Shown piece after piece: positions 55,623-64,000 of a stretch of DNA of 64,000 nt. A model generated the notes under the pieces. The model did no database searches. It was not told the DNA's origin and saw nothing but the letters and a program-made list of their open reading frames with translations. A program made the translations under genes and the position numbers. The DNA is from Isoptericola variabilis 225 (GTDB taxonomy: Bacteria > Actinomycetota > Actinomycetes > Actinomycetales > Cellulomonadaceae): NCBI RefSeq assembly GCF_000215105.1, contig NC_015588.1, positions 2,604,001 through 2,668,000 on the forward strand, written 5' to 3'. Each line of letters begins with the position of its first letter. The first letter of the stretch is position 1.

Positions 55623-56462
55623 GTGGACACCACCGTGTTCGTCCCCGTCGCCGACCGCGACGCCCCCGCCACCCCGACGCTCGCCGTCCGGGCGCGCGCC
55701 CTGACCAAGACCTACGGCAAGGGTGAGGCGCAGGTCCGCGCGCTCGACGGCGTCGACGTCGACTTCGAGGCCGGCCGCTTCACCGCGATCATGGGCCCGT
55801 CGGGCTCGGGCAAGTCGACGCTCATGCACCTGCTCGCGGGCCTCGACTCGGCCACGAGCGGGCAGGCGTTCATCGGCGGCACCGAGGTCACGGGCATGGG
55901 CGACAAGGCCCTGACCCAGCTGCGGCGCGACCGCATCGGGTTCGTGTTCCAGCAGTTCAACCTGCTGCCGATGTTCACCGCCGAGCAGAACATCACGCTC
56001 CCGGTCGAGCTCGCGGGCGGGACGGTGGACCGGCAATGGCTCGACGTGCTCGTGCGCACGCTCGGCCTCGGCCAGCGGCTCGAGCACCGCCCGAGCGAGC
56101 TGTCGGGCGGCCAGCAGCAGCGCGTGGCGATCGCCCGCGCGCTCGTCGCCCAGCCCGAGGTCGTGTTCGCCGACGAGCCGACGGGCAACCTCGACTCCCG
56201 CTCGGGCGCGGAGGTGCTGAGCTTCCTGCGCCGCTCGGTGCGCGAGCTGGGCCGCACGATCATCATGGTCACGCACGACCCGACGGCCGCGGCGTACGCC
56301 GACCGCGTCGTCCTCATCGCCGACGGCCGCATCGCCGGCGAGATCTCCGACCCGACGCCCGAGGCCGTCCTCGCCGGCCTCGACGCGCTGCGCTCGCTCG
56401 AGACGCCCGTCGCCGGGTCCGGGGCGGGCGCGCACGACGGCGGCGCGAAGGTGGGTGCGTGA
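55623..56462 (+). CDS. ABC transporter ATPase, MacB/LolD type
   Basis: A 279-residue ATPase. Walker A is GPSGSGKST, the signature is LSGGQQQRVAIARAL, and Walker B is VVFADEPTGNLD. It pairs with the FtsX-type permease whose start overlaps its stop (TGATG). Such pairs export or sense antimicrobial peptides or cell-wall agents. GTG 55623 has GGAGAG 6 bases upstream. The first 20 residues are Thr/Ala-rich and not part of the domain. Confidence 0.94.
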   Translation: MDTTVFVPVADRDAPATPTLAVRARALTKTYGKGEAQVRALDGVDVDFEAGRFTAIMGPSGSGKSTLMHLLAGLDSATSGQAFIGGTEVTGMGDKALTQLRRDRIGFVFQQFNLLPMFTAEQNITLPVELAGGTVDRQWLDVLVRTLGLGQRLEHRPSELSGGQQQRVAIARALVAQPEVVFADEPTGNLDSRSGAEVLSFLRRSVRELGRTIIMVTHDPTAAAYADRVVLIADGRIAGEISDPTPEAVLAGLDALRSLETPVAGSGAGAHDGGAKVGA

Positions 56463-59020
56463 TGCTGCGCCTGACCCTCGCGCAGATGCGCAGGAGCGTC
56501 GGCCGCCTCACCGCGGCCGGCGTCGCGATCGTCATCGGCACCGCGTTCGTCGCCGCGACGCTGCTCGCGGGCAACGTCATGACGCGCACCACCTACGACT
56601 CGATCGCCGCCCGGTACGCCGGCGCCGAGCTGGTCGTCCAGGACCGCTCCGGCATGCTCACGCCCGACGACGTCGCCGCCGTCGCGCAGGTCGACGGGGT
56701 CGCGGCCGTCGAGCCCCTCGGCAACACCTACCTCGAGCTGACGAGCGGCAGCCGGACGGTCTTCCAGGGAGTCATCGCGACGACGTCGGACCCCGACCTC
56801 ATGCCGCTCGTGCTCGCCGACGGCGCGTGGCCCGACGGCGCGGGCGAGGTCGCCCTGCCGCCCGACGTGGCGGAGCGGCTCGGCGTCGGCGTGGGCGACC
56901 CCGTCACGGTCCTGCGCGACGTCGTGGACGACGAGGGCGCGTACGACCGCGTGCGCGAGCGGCTCACCGTGACGGGCCTCGTCGAGGACCCGTACGGCGC
57001 GTACGCGATGTTCGGCGGTGCGGGCGTGCTGGACGCCGACGTCGTGCAGGAGTGGTCGGCCGCCACGCTCCCGCCGGGCGAGCAGGTGACGTACGGCGAC
57101 GCGCTGATCGCGCTCGACCCGTCCGCCGACGTCGAGGCGACCGAGGCCGCCGTGGCCGCGGCCGTGCGCGACGACCTCACGGTGCGCACGCCCGACGAGC
57201 ACGCGGCCGCGGTCGCGGCCCAGCTCACGGGTGGCGAGGACCTCGTCTTCATGATCTTCGTGCTCACGTTCGCGGCGATCGCGCTGCTCGTGGCGGGCCT
57301 CGTCATCGCCAACACGTTCCAGGTGCTGGTGGCCCAGCGCACCCGCACGCTGGCCCTGCTGCGCTGCGTCGGCGCGAACAAGGGCCAGATCGGCCGCGGC
57401 GTCCTGCTCGAGGCGGGCATCCTCGGCGCGGTCTCCTCGGCGGCGGGCGTCGTGCTCGGCGCCGTCCTCGGGCAGGCGGCCCTGTGGGTCGCGAGCACGC
57501 AGGACCTCGGCGTCCCGCTGCCGACCTCGATCACCGTGACGTGGCAGGTCGTGGTGATCCCGATCGCCGTCGGCACGCTCGTGACCGTCCTCTCGGCGCT
57601 CGTGCCGGCGCGGGCCGCGACGCGCGTGGCCCCGCTCGCCGCGCTGCGCCCGTCGGAGGCCCCCTCGGCCGCCCGCGGCGCCGGCCGCGTGCGGCTCGTG
57701 CTCTCGGTCGTCGCCGCGGTCGTCGGCTTCGCGATGCTGGGCGGCGGCGCGGCGCTGGGCCTCGTGGCGCAGGAGCCCACGACGGGCCTCCTGCTCGGCA
57801 TCGCGGGCGGCGGGCTGTCGTTCGTCGGCGTGGCGGTCGGCGCGGTGTTCTGGCTGCCGCGCGTCACCGCGCTCGCCGGACGCCTGGCGGGCTCCTCGGG
57901 CCCGACGGCGCGGCTCGCCGCGGCGAACACGCTGCGGAACCCGCGCCGCACGGCCGCGACGTCGACCGCGCTGCTCATCGGCGTCACGCTCGTCGCCATG
58001 ATGTCGACGGGCGCCGCGAGCGCCCGCACGTCGCTGACCACGGCGCTCGACACCAGGTACCCGGTCGACGTCTCGCTCAGCTCGCAGACGTGGGACGAGC
58101 AGGGCGACGTCGGCGCGCTGCCGCCGGCGCTCGCGCCCGAGCTCGCGCGGGTCGACGGCGTCGCCGCGGTCACGGAGGTCGCGACGGCGACGGTCGAGGG
58201 CCCGGACCAGGCCGCGATCGAGCTCGACGGCGTCAGCCCCGCGGCGGCCGACGCGGCGCTGCGGTTCCCGGCGGCGCTCGAGGACCTCGCGCCCGGCACG
58301 GTCGTCCTGTCCGGCGGGGACGCGGCGGCCCTCGACGTGAGCGCGGGCGACTCGCTCGCGCTGCAGGGCCCCGGGGGCTCGTCCGTGCTGACGGTCGCCG
58401 TCACGGACGCCGAGCTCGCGCGGCCGGTCGTCACGCGCGACGACCTCGCCACCCTGGTCGACGACGCGCCCGCGGCGACCCTGTGGGTCGCGCTCGAGGA
58501 CCCGGCCGCCGCGGCCGCCGTGGTGCGGGACGTCCAGGACGTCGTCGCCGACAGCGGTGCGGCCGTCGGAGTGTCGGGCGCGGCGGTCGAGCGTGCGGGC
58601 TACGAGCAGGTCGTCGACACGATGCTCGGCATCGTCCTGGGCCTGCTCGCCGTGGCGGTCGTCATCGCGCTCATCGGCGTCGCGAACACGCTCTCGCTGT
58701 CGGTGATCGAGCGCCGTCGCGAGTCGGCGACGCTGCGCGCGATCGGCCTGTCGAAGGGCCAGCTGCGCGGCATGCTCGCGATCGAGGGCCTGCTCATCGC
58801 GGGTGTGGGCGCGGTGCTCGGCATCGTCCTCGGCCTGGTGTACGGGTGGGCGGGCTCGGCGGCCGCGCTCGGCGTGATGGGCGACGTCGTGCTCGCCGTG
58901 CCGTGGCGCGAGATCGGGCTCGTGGTGCTCGTCGCGGCGGTCGCGGGGCTGGTGGCGTCGGTCGTCCCGGCGCGGTCGGCGGTGCGCACGTCGCCCGTCG
59001 AGGCCCTCGCCACGGAGTAG
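56462..59020 (+). CDS. FtsX-type ABC transporter permease
   Basis: An 852-residue permease with two repeated FtsX units. After helix 1 (about residues 15-40) comes an external MacB-like domain (to about 250), then helices near 260-390, a second external domain, and a last set of helices from about 720. LLRCVGANKGQIGRGVLLEAG and TLRAIGLSKGQLRGMLAIEG are the two cytoplasmic coupling motifs. It works with the ATPase just upstream. GTG 56459 is an alternative start. Confidence 0.93.
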   Translation: MLRLTLAQMRRSVGRLTAAGVAIVIGTAFVAATLLAGNVMTRTTYDSIAARYAGAELVVQDRSGMLTPDDVAAVAQVDGVAAVEPLGNTYLELTSGSRTVFQGVIATTSDPDLMPLVLADGAWPDGAGEVALPPDVAERLGVGVGDPVTVLRDVVDDEGAYDRVRERLTVTGLVEDPYGAYAMFGGAGVLDADVVQEWSAATLPPGEQVTYGDALIALDPSADVEATEAAVAAAVRDDLTVRTPDEHAAAVAAQLTGGEDLVFMIFVLTFAAIALLVAGLVIANTFQVLVAQRTRTLALLRCVGANKGQIGRGVLLEAGILGAVSSAAGVVLGAVLGQAALWVASTQDLGVPLPTSITVTWQVVVIPIAVGTLVTVLSALVPARAATRVAPLAALRPSEAPSAARGAGRVRLVLSVVAAVVGFAMLGGGAALGLVAQEPTTGLLLGIAGGGLSFVGVAVGAVFWLPRVTALAGRLAGSSGPTARLAAANTLRNPRRTAATSTALLIGVTLVAMMSTGAASARTSLTTALDTRYPVDVSLSSQTWDEQGDVGALPPALAPELARVDGVAAVTEVATATVEGPDQAAIELDGVSPAAADAALRFPAALEDLAPGTVVLSGGDAAALDVSAGDSLALQGPGGSSVLTVAVTDAELARPVVTRDDLATLVDDAPAATLWVALEDPAAAAAVVRDVQDVVADSGAAVGVSGAAVERAGYEQVVDTMLGIVLGLLAVAVVIALIGVANTLSLSVIERRRESATLRAIGLSKGQLRGMLAIEGLLIAGVGAVLGIVLGLVYGWAGSAAALGVMGDVVLAVPWREIGLVVLVAAVAGLVASVVPARSAVRTSPVEALATE

Positions 59021-59039
59021 CGACCGGCCGCCCGCGCGG

Positions 59040-59048
59040 TTGTCCACA
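59040..59048 (+). other. Isolated DnaA-box-like 9-mer
   Basis: TTGTCCACA matches the actinobacterial DnaA box. Only one copy is seen, in the gap before the FtsK-like gene, so it is not an origin. Confidence 0.3.
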
Positions 59049-59090
59049 GGCCGCCCACGGCGGCCGCCCGGAACGGGCACCCTGGGGACC

Positions 59091-62000
59091 ATGTCCGAGG
59101 TCCCCGGGGTGCCCGTCGCCGTTCCTGCGCACGTCGCGGCGCCCGACGCCGTCCGGCTCACCGTGCACCCGGGCGAGGACGTCGAGGTGCGGGCGGGCAC
59201 GACGGTCGGCGAGCTGCGCGAGCCGCTCGCCGTCCTGCTGCGCCGCCCGGAGCTGCGGCGCGCCGCTCTCGAGGCGGGTGGTGTGCCGCTGTCCGACGGT
59301 GACGTCGTCGGGCGGCGGCCGCTCCTCGCGGGCGGCACGGTGCGCGCCGTGCCGGTGGGTGCGCCGGTCGCTCCGCGGCGGGCCGACCACGAGCGCGACG
59401 TGGCGGCGGTGCGCGCCCCGTGGTGCGTCACGAGGTGCAGCGGCCCGGGCGCGGGCGAGGCGTGGCCGCTCGGTCCGTCCGGGCCGGGCGAGGCGCCGCT
59501 CGTGCTCGACGGCGGTGGCGTGCGGGTGCAGGTGCGTCCCGGCGGGCGGCGGCGCGCCCGGGTCGTGGTGCGGCGCGAGCCGGGGTCGCGCGGGCCCGTC
59601 GCGCTCGTCCGTCCGCCGGGCGCGGGAGGGCGGCGCCGGCGTCCGGGGCTGGTCCGGCGGCGCTGGCGCCCGGGGGACACGCTCGAGGTGGGCGGCACCG
59701 CGTTCGCGCTCCACCGCTCGGGCGACGTGGTCGCCTGGCTCGCCCCCGAGCCCCCCGCGGACCAGGACGCGAGCGTGCCCGGTCTCGCCACGCTCGCCGC
59801 GGCGGCCGTCCCGGTCGCCGGGTCGCTCCTGCTCGCGGCGACGCTCCGGCAGCCCGCGTACGCGCTCTTCTCGCTCGTCGGCGTGCTCGCGCTGGTGCCG
59901 CACGTGGTCGGGCTCGTGCGGCGGCGCCGGTCCGCCGGGCACGCGACGGCCCGGCCCGCCCCCGAGCCGCCCGAGGCGGCGCCTCCCGAGCCGGGCCGCG
60001 ACCCGGCGGTGCTGCTGGCCCGGCTGGTCGCCGCCCACGAGGCGTCCGACGGCGCGTGGCGTCGGGCGCTGCGCGCGGCCGCGGCGCGGCGGTCCGGCCC
60101 GCGGTCCGCCGTCCCCGCCGATGCCGGCACCGGACCGCACCTGCCCGACGGCGCGCTCGCCGTGCGGGGCCCGGTCGACGCGGCGCGTGCGGTCGCCCGC
60201 GCCGTCGTGCTCGACCTGGCCGCGCACGGGGCGCAGGTCGAGGTCACCGGCGGCGGCCGCGACGCGTGGTCGTGGTGCCGGTGGCTGCCCGCCGCCGACG
60301 GCCCCGCGGCGGGGCGGCTCGTCGTCGTCGACGGGGCCGGCGAGCCGGCGGCCGCGCTCGTCGCCGCGGACGCCGCGCGCTCCCGGGGCGCCGCCGTCGT
60401 GCTGTGCCTGCCCGACGGCGTGACGCCGCCCGCGTGGTGCCGCGCGGTGACCACGGTGCGTCCCGACGGCCGCGTGCGGCGGGTCGCCCCCGACGGGACC
60501 GACACGGTCGAGCCGCTCGTGGGCGTCACCGCCGCGTGGGCCGAGCGCGCGGCACGGCGCCTCGCGGGCCTGGCGACGCTGCGCCGCTCGCTCACGGACC
60601 TCGACGCACCGTCGGCCACGGACCGGCCCGCGAGCGACGACGTCGACCCGGCCGACCCCCGCCTGCCGGCGACCGTCCCGCTGCTCGACCTCCTCGACAG
60701 CGCCGCGTCGCCGGGCACGGCCTGGCGCACCACCACCGACTGGGCCGTGCCGCTCGGCGTCGGCGCCGACGGGCGTCCGGTGTCGCTCGACCTCGTCGCG
60801 GACGGGCCGCACCTGCTCGTCGCGGGGACCACCGGCGCGGGCAAGTCCGAGCTGCTCCAGACGCTCGTGCTCGGCCTCGCGCTGCGCCGCTCGCCCGGCG
60901 ACCTCGCGCTCGCGCTGGTCGACTTCAAGGGTGGCGCGTCGTTCGGTGCGTGCGCCGACCTGCCGCACGTCGTCGGGCAGGTCACCGACCTCGAGCCCGG
61001 CCTCGCCGGGCGCGCGCTCGCCGGGCTGCGCGCCGAGCTCCACCGCCGCGAGCGCCTGCTCGCCGACCACCGGGTCTCCGACGCCGCCGACCTTCCCGCG
61101 GGCGTGCTGCCACGGCTCGTCGTCGTCATCGACGAGTTCCGCGCGCTCGCCGACGACCTGCCCGAGTTCCTGCCCGGCCTGCTGCGGGTCGCCGCCCAGG
61201 GGCGGTCGCTCGGCGTGCACCTCGTGCTCGCCACGCAGCGGCCGGCGGGCGCGGTGAGCTCCGACGTGCGCGCCAACGTCTCGGCGCGGATCGCGCTGCG
61301 CGTGGTCGACGCGGCCGACGCGCACGACGTGGTCGAGACGGGCGCCGCCGCGCGCATCCCGGTCGGCCTGCCGGGGCGCGCGGTCCTGCGCGTCGGGGCC
61401 GGCGCGCCCGTCGCCCTGCAGTGCGCGCACGCCGGCGGGGTGCCCGACGGCGGTGGGCCGGTCGCGCGACGGGCTCCGGTGTGGTCCGCGCCCCGGCCGC
61501 CGGGCGCCCGGACGACGGGCGCGCTGACGCCGGCACCGGCCGGCGACGCCGGGCGCGTGGCGGACCCGGCCGACGTCGTCGCCGAGCTCGTCGCCGCGGC
61601 GCGGTCCGCGGCACGGCGCCTCGGCCTCGCGCCGGGACCAGCGCCGTGGCTGCCACCGCTGCCCGACCGGGTCGTTGCCGAGGACCTGCCGCCCACGCCG
61701 CTGCCCGCCGGCGTGCTGCCGCTCGCGCTCGGGGACGCGCCCGCGGAGCAGCGCCGCGTGGTCGTGGGATGGGACCCGGGCGACGGCCACCTGGCCGTGG
61801 TGGGCCGTGCGCGGTCGGGCCGGTCGACGGCGCTGCTCGGCCTCGCGCACGCGGCGCTCGAGCGCGGCTGGCACGTCCACGCGCTCGTGCCGCCGTCGGC
61901 CGCCGCGACCTTCGGCCGGCTGGCGGACCACCCCGGGTTCGGCACGCTCGCCGGTCCGGACGACCCTCGACGTGCCGCTCGCCTCCTTCGGCTGCTGTCG

Positions 62001-63629
62001 GCGCCGGGCGGCGCACCCGACGGCACACACGACGGCGGGCCCGACGGTGCGCCGGAGGACCCGCGCGTGCTCGTCGTCGTCGACGGCGTCGAGGAGCTGC
62101 GCGCGACGCTGGCCGGCGCCGACCGGTGGGACCCGCTCACGACCGCCCTCGCCGCGGGGCGCGCGGCGTTCGCGCTGAGCGCCGACGGCGCGACGGTCGG
62201 CGGCGTCGCGTCGCGGGTCGGTCCCCGCCTCGTGCTGCTGGGGACCGACAAGCACGCCGACGTGGTGCTCGGCGCCCCGTCCGACCTCGCCGGCACGGGC
62301 GGCCCGCCCGGCCGCGCGGCGTGGCTCGCCACCGACCGCGCCCTCGTCTGCCAGGCGATCCTGCCCGGCGGCGGCGCCCCGGCGGGAGGCCGGCCCGCGA
62401 CCGCGCCGGTGCGGGTCCGGCCGCTGCCGGCCGTGGTCCGGGCGCGCGACCTCGGCGGTCCCCCGGACGCCGCGGCCGAGGTTCTCGTCGGTCTGGGCGG
62501 CGACGACGCCGCGCCGGTCGCCCTCGACGTGGGTCGCGGCGCGCTGGTCGTCGGCCCGCGGGGCTCGGGCCGCACGACGGTGCTGCGCCTCCTCGTGCGG
62601 CGGCTCGCGGCGACGGGACTGCTGGGCGGCGTCGTCTCCCGCGACGCCGCGCCGCGCGACGAGGCCGGTGCGGGCGGCGCACCGTCGGCGGACCACTCGG
62701 GCGCGCGGGTGCGCGAGCTGCTCGCGCGGCTGAGCACGGAACGCGGCGGCGGGCGGGTCCTCGTCGTCGACGACCTGGACGCGCTCTCGCAGACGTCCCC
62801 GGTCGAGTGCGAGCAGCTCGCCGCGCTCGCGGAGCAGGGCTGGGCGGTGGTCGCCTCGGCGACGACGACGGGCGCCCTCCTGGCGCACCGCGGCCCGCTC
62901 GCCGAGCTGCGCGGGCGGCGCACCGGCGTCGTGCTCGCGCCGGGCGAGCGCGGGTCCGAGGAGGTCTTCGGCACGCCGCTGGTGGACGCCGTCGAACCGG
63001 GCCCGCCGCGACCCGGACGTGGTGCGCTCGTCCGGGCGGGCGCCGTCGTGCCCCTGCAGGTGGCGCTCCCCGGCGAGCAGGCCGGCGAGGACCCGCGGTC
63101 CCCGGCGGACGGCTCCGCGTCAGCCCGTGGTCGCGTCGACGACCCGGCGCGTCATGAGCAGCACGATCACCGCGACCGAGACGACCAGGAGCACGACCCC
63201 GCCGAGGACGGCCCAGGTCGCCCCGGCGCTGAGCAGGGAGACGCCGACGAGAGCCTGGAGGATCTGCCACGTGATGATGGGCGCCCGGCCGCCGCGACGC
63301 CCGGCCCAGACGCTGCGTGCGGCGGCGAGCAGCGCGGCCGCGACGCCGAGGAAGAACAGGACGAGGAAGATGCTCACGGCCACCGAGCCGGAGCCGCCCC
63401 CGACCAGCTCGATGACGACCGCACCGGCGGCGACGCCGAGGAGGACCGCCTCGAGAGCGACGGCGGCCAGGACGAGGCGCAGCGCGACCGGGTGCGACGG
63501 GGAACCGCCGCTCGTACTCTCGGAGGGGGTGACAGAGGGGGCCATCGCACGCCAGGATACGTGCGACCTGGGGTTTCACGACATTGTGACCAAGGCCTCA
63601 CGGTTCACGCCGGAGAAACTTCGGCGTAA
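59091..63629 (+). CDS. FtsK/SpoIIIE-type ATPase with three nucleotide-binding modules (EccC-like)
   Basis: The open frame gives 1512 residues. Residues about 15-95 are a small beta-domain (VRLTVHPGEDVEVRAGT), two membrane helices follow near 232-275, then three RecA-like modules: Walker A GTTGAGKSE (about 580) with LVVVIDEFRAL; GRARSGRSTALLGL (about 903) with VLVVVDGVEEL; and GPRGSGRTTVLRLL (about 1153) with VLVVDDLDALS. Only the first has a classic GKS/T; the others have GRS/T. This is the EccC layout of type VII secretion, but no WXG100 or EccB/D/E gene is present. After residue about 1340 the sequence is only the antisense of the membrane gene at 63120-63545, so the true end is unclear. 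The TTG at 59040 is a poorer start. Confidence 0.8.
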   Translation: MSEVPGVPVAVPAHVAAPDAVRLTVHPGEDVEVRAGTTVGELREPLAVLLRRPELRRAALEAGGVPLSDGDVVGRRPLLAGGTVRAVPVGAPVAPRRADHERDVAAVRAPWCVTRCSGPGAGEAWPLGPSGPGEAPLVLDGGGVRVQVRPGGRRRARVVVRREPGSRGPVALVRPPGAGGRRRRPGLVRRRWRPGDTLEVGGTAFALHRSGDVVAWLAPEPPADQDASVPGLATLAAAAVPVAGSLLLAATLRQPAYALFSLVGVLALVPHVVGLVRRRRSAGHATARPAPEPPEAAPPEPGRDPAVLLARLVAAHEASDGAWRRALRAAAARRSGPRSAVPADAGTGPHLPDGALAVRGPVDAARAVARAVVLDLAAHGAQVEVTGGGRDAWSWCRWLPAADGPAAGRLVVVDGAGEPAAALVAADAARSRGAAVVLCLPDGVTPPAWCRAVTTVRPDGRVRRVAPDGTDTVEPLVGVTAAWAERAARRLAGLATLRRSLTDLDAPSATDRPASDDVDPADPRLPATVPLLDLLDSAASPGTAWRTTTDWAVPLGVGADGRPVSLDLVADGPHLLVAGTTGAGKSELLQTLVLGLALRRSPGDLALALVDFKGGASFGACADLPHVVGQVTDLEPGLAGRALAGLRAELHRRERLLADHRVSDAADLPAGVLPRLVVVIDEFRALADDLPEFLPGLLRVAAQGRSLGVHLVLATQRPAGAVSSDVRANVSARIALRVVDAADAHDVVETGAAARIPVGLPGRAVLRVGAGAPVALQCAHAGGVPDGGGPVARRAPVWSAPRPPGARTTGALTPAPAGDAGRVADPADVVAELVAAARSAARRLGLAPGPAPWLPPLPDRVVAEDLPPTPLPAGVLPLALGDAPAEQRRVVVGWDPGDGHLAVVGRARSGRSTALLGLAHAALERGWHVHALVPPSAAATFGRLADHPGFGTLAGPDDPRRAARLLRLLSAPGGAPDGTHDGGPDGAPEDPRVLVVVDGVEELRATLAGADRWDPLTTALAAGRAAFALSADGATVGGVASRVGPRLVLLGTDKHADVVLGAPSDLAGTGGPPGRAAWLATDRALVCQAILPGGGAPAGGRPATAPVRVRPLPAVVRARDLGGPPDAAAEVLVGLGGDDAAPVALDVGRGALVVGPRGSGRTTVLRLLVRRLAATGLLGGVVSRDAAPRDEAGAGGAPSADHSGARVRELLARLSTERGGGRVLVVDDLDALSQTSPVECEQLAALAEQGWAVVASATTTGALLAHRGPLAELRGRRTGVVLAPGERGSEEVFGTPLVDAVEPGPPRPGRGALVRAGAVVPLQVALPGEQAGEDPRSPADGSASARGRVDDPARHEQHDHRDRDDQEHDPAEDGPGRPGAEQGDADESLEDLPRDDGRPAAATPGPDAACGGEQRGRDAEEEQDEEDAHGHRAGAAPDQLDDDRTGGDAEEDRLESDGGQDEAQRDRVRRGTAARTLGGGDRGGHRTPGYVRPGVSRHCDQGLTVHAGETSA
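63120..63545 (-). CDS. Four-helix membrane protein of unknown function
   Basis: A 141-residue protein with four hydrophobic helices (LRLVLAAVALEAVLLGVAAG; VAVSIFLVLFFLGVAAALLA; ITWQILQALVGVSLLSAGAT; LGGVVLLVVSVAVIVLLM). Similar small proteins are common in actinobacteria; no function is known. The ATG 63545 follows TATCCT by 8 bases. The FtsK-like frame on the other strand stays open through the whole gene. Confidence 0.75.
   Translation of the reverse strand: MAPSVTPSESTSGGSPSHPVALRLVLAAVALEAVLLGVAAGAVVIELVGGGSGSVAVSIFLVLFFLGVAAALLAAARSVWAGRRGGRAPIITWQILQALVGVSLLSAGATWAVLGGVVLLVVSVAVIVLLMTRRVVDATTG
63554..63559 (-). promoter_or_regulatory. Leaderless -10 element for the 63545 gene
   Basis: TATCCT on the minus strand, 8 bases, then ATG 63545; same spacing and hexamer as at purK. 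Confidence 0.55.
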
Positions 63630-63676
63630 CCCCTTGTGCGCCCCTTCACGAGGCGTCACCCTGGAAGGCAGATTCT

Positions 63677-63690
63677 GTTCATCCCTGAAC
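63677..63690. promoter_or_regulatory. Small inverted repeat upstream of whiB1
   Basis: GTTCA-TCCC-TGAAC, about 78 bases before the whiB1 ATG. It could be a regulator site; the arms are only 5 bp. Confidence 0.25.
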
Positions 63691-63767
63691 GATCCGGCCT
63701 CGGCGGCATGCCCGCGCACGCGCGGCGGCACCGCCTCGAGGTCGGGACGAACACCGAGGAGACTGAC

Positions 63768-64000
63768 ATGGACTGGCGCCACAAGGCCGCCTGCCTCGAC
63801 GAGGACCCGGAGCTCTTCTTCCCGATCGGCAACACGGGCCCTGCCCTGCTCCAGATCGAGGAGGCCAAGGCGGTCTGCCGCCGCTGCGAGGTCGTCGACA
63901 CGTGCCTGAAGTGGGCCATCGAGTCCGGACAGGACGCGGGCGTCTGGGGCGGCATGAGCGAGGACGAGCGCCGCGCGCTCAAGCGCCGCACGGCGCGCGC
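63768..64000 (+). CDS. whiB1: WhiB-family Fe-S transcription factor, WhiB1-like; cut by the window edge
   Basis: 77 complete codons are visible. MDWRHKAACLDEDPELFFP is the WhiB1 opening; the cysteines are AACLDED and VCRRCEVVDTC, followed by GVWGGMSEDERRALKRR. WhiB1 is essential in mycobacteria and its [4Fe-4S] cluster reacts with nitric oxide. GAGGAG lies 6 bases before the ATG. Only a few C-terminal residues should be missing at the right edge. Confidence 0.93.
   Translation, partial: MDWRHKAACLDEDPELFFPIGNTGPALLQIEEAKAVCRRCEVVDTCLKWAIESGQDAGVWGGMSEDERRALKRRTAR

Noticed and set aside
59040..59048. Replication origin
   Set aside because: Only one DnaA-box-like 9-mer; no dnaA, dnaN or box cluster.
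59040..59090. TTG start for the FtsK-like gene
   Set aside because: A rare start without ribosome site; ATG 59091 begins the recognisable sequence.
55712..62974. A 2420-codon open frame on the minus strand, and other very long antisense frames
   Set aside because: They are antisense to well-supported genes (ABC transporter, FtsK-like), rich in Arg/Pro/Ser/Thr with no domain; high G+C leaves such frames open by chance.

Overview
The window is very high in G+C, uses GTG starts freely and carries two WhiB regulators (WhiB2-like near the left end, WhiB1-like at the right end), so it comes from an actinobacterium. The glycosidases, LCP proteins and purE/purK/gtrA/whiB2/rml neighbourhood suggest a Micrococcales member of the Cellulomonas/Cellulosimicrobium kind; that placement is inference. 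I see no tRNA, rRNA, CRISPR array, prophage or complete insertion sequence.

Region 1 (1-38 kb) is a cell-envelope polysaccharide locus. It holds a large membrane glycosyltransferase (apparently frameshifted and cut by the window edge), whiB2, a TIGR03089 gene, the full dTDP-L-rhamnose set (rmlA, rmlD, rmlC at 10-12.8 kb; rmlB at 34 kb), a UDP-glucose dehydrogenase, eight more GT2/GT4 glycosyltransferase genes including a GT2-GT4 fusion, three large polytopic proteins (two DUF2142-like, one YfhO-like), an ABC exporter pair (Wzm/Wzt with a glycan-binding tail), two methyltransferases, a UPF0104 membrane protein and a secreted repeat protein. Two LytR-CpsA-Psr ligases follow. The plausible path is sugar-nucleotide supply, assembly on a lipid carrier, capping, export through Wzm/Wzt and transfer to peptidoglycan by LCP enzymes.

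Region 2 (38-49 kb) holds purE/purK and an alpha-galactoside utilisation cassette (GH36, ABC sugar importer, GH13, ROK repressor) that lies between purK and gtrA. Two truncated glycosidase genes (GH2 and GH43) meet head to head near 38.45 kb, a likely deletion scar.

Region 3 (49-59 kb) has gtrA, two two-component systems, an F420/PPOX-type protein, a DUF559 endonuclease-like gene and a MacB-type ABC transporter. Between 53.7 and 55.5 kb are five copies (one a half copy) of a 50-bp palindromic element that bracket the DUF559 gene.

Region 4 (59-64 kb) has a giant FtsK/SpoIIIE ATPase with three nucleotide-binding modules, whose frame runs on through an opposite-strand membrane-protein gene, and the start of whiB1.

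Across the window at least eleven genes, and probably twelve, start 6-8 bases after a TANNNT hexamer with no ribosome-binding site, so leaderless transcription looks common. Divergent rmlD and rmlC share overlapping -10 hexamers.
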